Shown here piece by piece: positions 63,251 to 64,000 of a stretch of 64,000 nucleotides of DNA. The position numbers and the translations under genes were made by a program. A model generated the notes under the pieces. It was given only the letters and a program-made list of their open reading frames with translations. It did not search any database and was not told the origin of the DNA. The stretch covers positions 62,001-126,000 of the forward strand of contig NZ_JAIOJZ010000012.1 of assembly GCF_020404845.1 (NCBI RefSeq). Direction: 5' to 3'. This stretch comes from Streptomyces hyderabadensis (lineage in GTDB: Bacteria > Actinomycetota > Actinomycetes > Streptomycetales > Streptomycetaceae). Positions within the stretch are counted from its first letter, which is position 1. Every line of letters begins with the position of its first letter.

Positions 63251-64000
63251 CGGGGCTCCTTCGCGTCGAGGGTGTCACCGCGGCAGGGCACCGGCGCGGG
63301 CGTGGCGGCGCGTCGGGCGGCGCGCCGGGCGGACAGGACCCGTGCCAGCCCGTCGGCCGCGACCGCGGCGCGGCGCCGGCGGGAGACCACCGCGCGCCGG
63401 TGCAGCACCGCGTACCCGCCGTCCGCGATGGCGTCGAGGATGTGCCGGTAGAGCAGGTACGCGGTGCGGATGCAGGGCCGGGCCACGGGGTCGAGCATGG
63501 CCAGTCCGGGTTCGGCCTCGCGGTAGACGCCGCGGGTGAGGTCCTCGGCGGTCCGCAGTGCGGCGGTGATGCGCGGGTCGTGGCGGCCGGTGCGCCTGCT
63601 CCACAGCAGCAGGTCCCGGTGGACGCCGTGCGCGGCCAGCAGGTCGGCGGGGAGGTAGACCCGGCCGCGGTCCAGGTCCTCGCCGACGTCCCGCAGGAAG
63701 TTGGTCAGCTGGAAGGCGACGCCCAGTGCGGCGGCGTGCGGGGCGGCCAGGGCGCGAGCGGTCACCGTGCCGAGGACGGGCAGCATCTGGAGGCCGATGA
63801 CGGCGGCCGAGCCGTGCATGTAGGCGCGCAGGTCGGCGTAGCTGGCGTAGTCGGTGACCGTGAGGTCGGCGCGCATGGCGGCCATGAAGTCGGTGAAGTG
63901 CGCCGCGTCGATGGCGTACCGGTCGGCGGTGTCGGCCAGGGCGAGCACCACGGGCTCGTCGGCCCCTCCGCCGCCGGTGAGCGCCCGCCGCAGCAGTCGG
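63247..64000 (-). CDS. crtB: Phytoene synthase (5' end outside window)
   Basis: 251 residues are visible, and the frame is open to the window edge; the first Asp-rich motif lies beyond it. The second Asp-rich motif [17 protein letters not shown] is intact, with [14 protein letters not shown] before it and [20 protein letters not shown] near the C-terminus. It joins two geranylgeranyl-PP to phytoene, the first step of carotenoid synthesis; a squalene-synthase role is less likely given the CrtB-like second motif. The downstream Rieske gene overlaps by 4 bp. Confidence 0.9.
   Translation of the reverse strand, partial: RLLRRALTGGGGADEPVVLALADTADRYAIDAAHFTDFMAAMRADLTVTDYASYADLRAYMHGSAAVIGLQMLPVLGTVTARALAAPHAAALGVAFQLTNFLRDVGEDLDRGRVYLPADLLAAHGVHRDLLLWSRRTGRHDPRITAALRTAEDLTRGVYREAEPGLAMLDPVARPCIRTAYLLYRHILDAIADGGYAVLHRRAVVSRRRRAAVAADGLARVLSARRAARRAATPAPVPCRGDTLDAKEPR

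Overview
The window is GC-rich actinobacterial chromosome and almost certainly Streptomyces. The signs are very strong G/C bias at third codon positions, many GTG and TTG starts, a conservon-type (CvnA-like) ATPase, a resuscitation-promoting factor, a DUF5949-type protein, a snapalysin/LysR pair, NsrR with its diagnostic cluster ligands, an SchA/CurD-domain protein and a perfect-length DmdR/IdeR-type iron box. I saw no tRNA, rRNA, CRISPR array, transposase, integrase or attachment site. The density of catabolic, secreted and iron or nitric-oxide functions suggests a chromosome arm rather than the core, but that is inference.

Layout. 1-9.2 kb: a partial CvnA-like ATPase, a TSUP exporter, a secreted trypsin-like protease, an orphan ABC ATPase, a small Rpf, then an MFS transporter plus DapA/NanA-family aldolase pair divergent from a FadR-type GntR regulator across a perfect palindrome, a DUF5949-type protein and an isochorismatase-fold hydrolase. 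9.2-19.1 kb: a secreted beta-helix protein, an O-methyltransferase facing an SchA/CurD protein across a 23-bp hairpin, a class F sortase downstream of a small wall-anchored-looking protein with three copies of a PRGGMHTGGG motif, a PAS/GAF/SpoIIE-type phosphatase, a GNAT enzyme, a 0.5-kb degenerate tandem-repeat tract, an RsbW-like ATPase and a methyltransferase. 19.2-22.2 kb: phosphoglucomutase, a small membrane protein and a peptidase E-like protein.

22.2-27.7 kb is a coherent catabolic unit: a LysR regulator divergent from benzoylformate decarboxylase, an aromatic aldehyde dehydrogenase and an aromatic-acid MFS transporter. Together these would convert benzoylformate to benzoate via benzaldehyde. 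27.7-37.6 kb: a PepSY lipoprotein, the snpR/snpA protease pair, cbiZ, a STAS-like protein, flavohemoglobin plus NsrR with a recognisable NsrR site, a cupin, an MFS-universal-stress fusion under a MarR regulator with a leaderless-looking promoter, and a GAF-ANTAR antiterminator. 37.6-42.7 kb: an enolase-superfamily enzyme, a YihY membrane protein, and a translationally coupled PoxB-like TPP enzyme and membrane-tailed SDR.

42.7-50.2 kb is a lac-like operon of actinobacterial design: a LacI regulator, two near-identical 16-bp operators, two permeases, a sugar-binding lipoprotein, a GH42 beta-galactosidase and a LacA-type acetyltransferase. It appears to lack its own ATPase, so a shared MsiK-type ATPase is expected elsewhere. 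50.3-52.1 kb holds small accessory genes. 52.1-56.1 kb is an iron-regulated ferric-siderophore importer (ATPase, lipoprotein, fused double permease). 56.1-62.2 kb: a DEDDh exonuclease, a secreted lipase behind a palindrome, an MFS transporter, a DMT exporter, an LppX-like lipoprotein and an MSMEG_6728-family protein. The right edge enters a carotenoid-type locus: a Rieske/DUF5914 protein overlapping a partial phytoene synthase (crtB).
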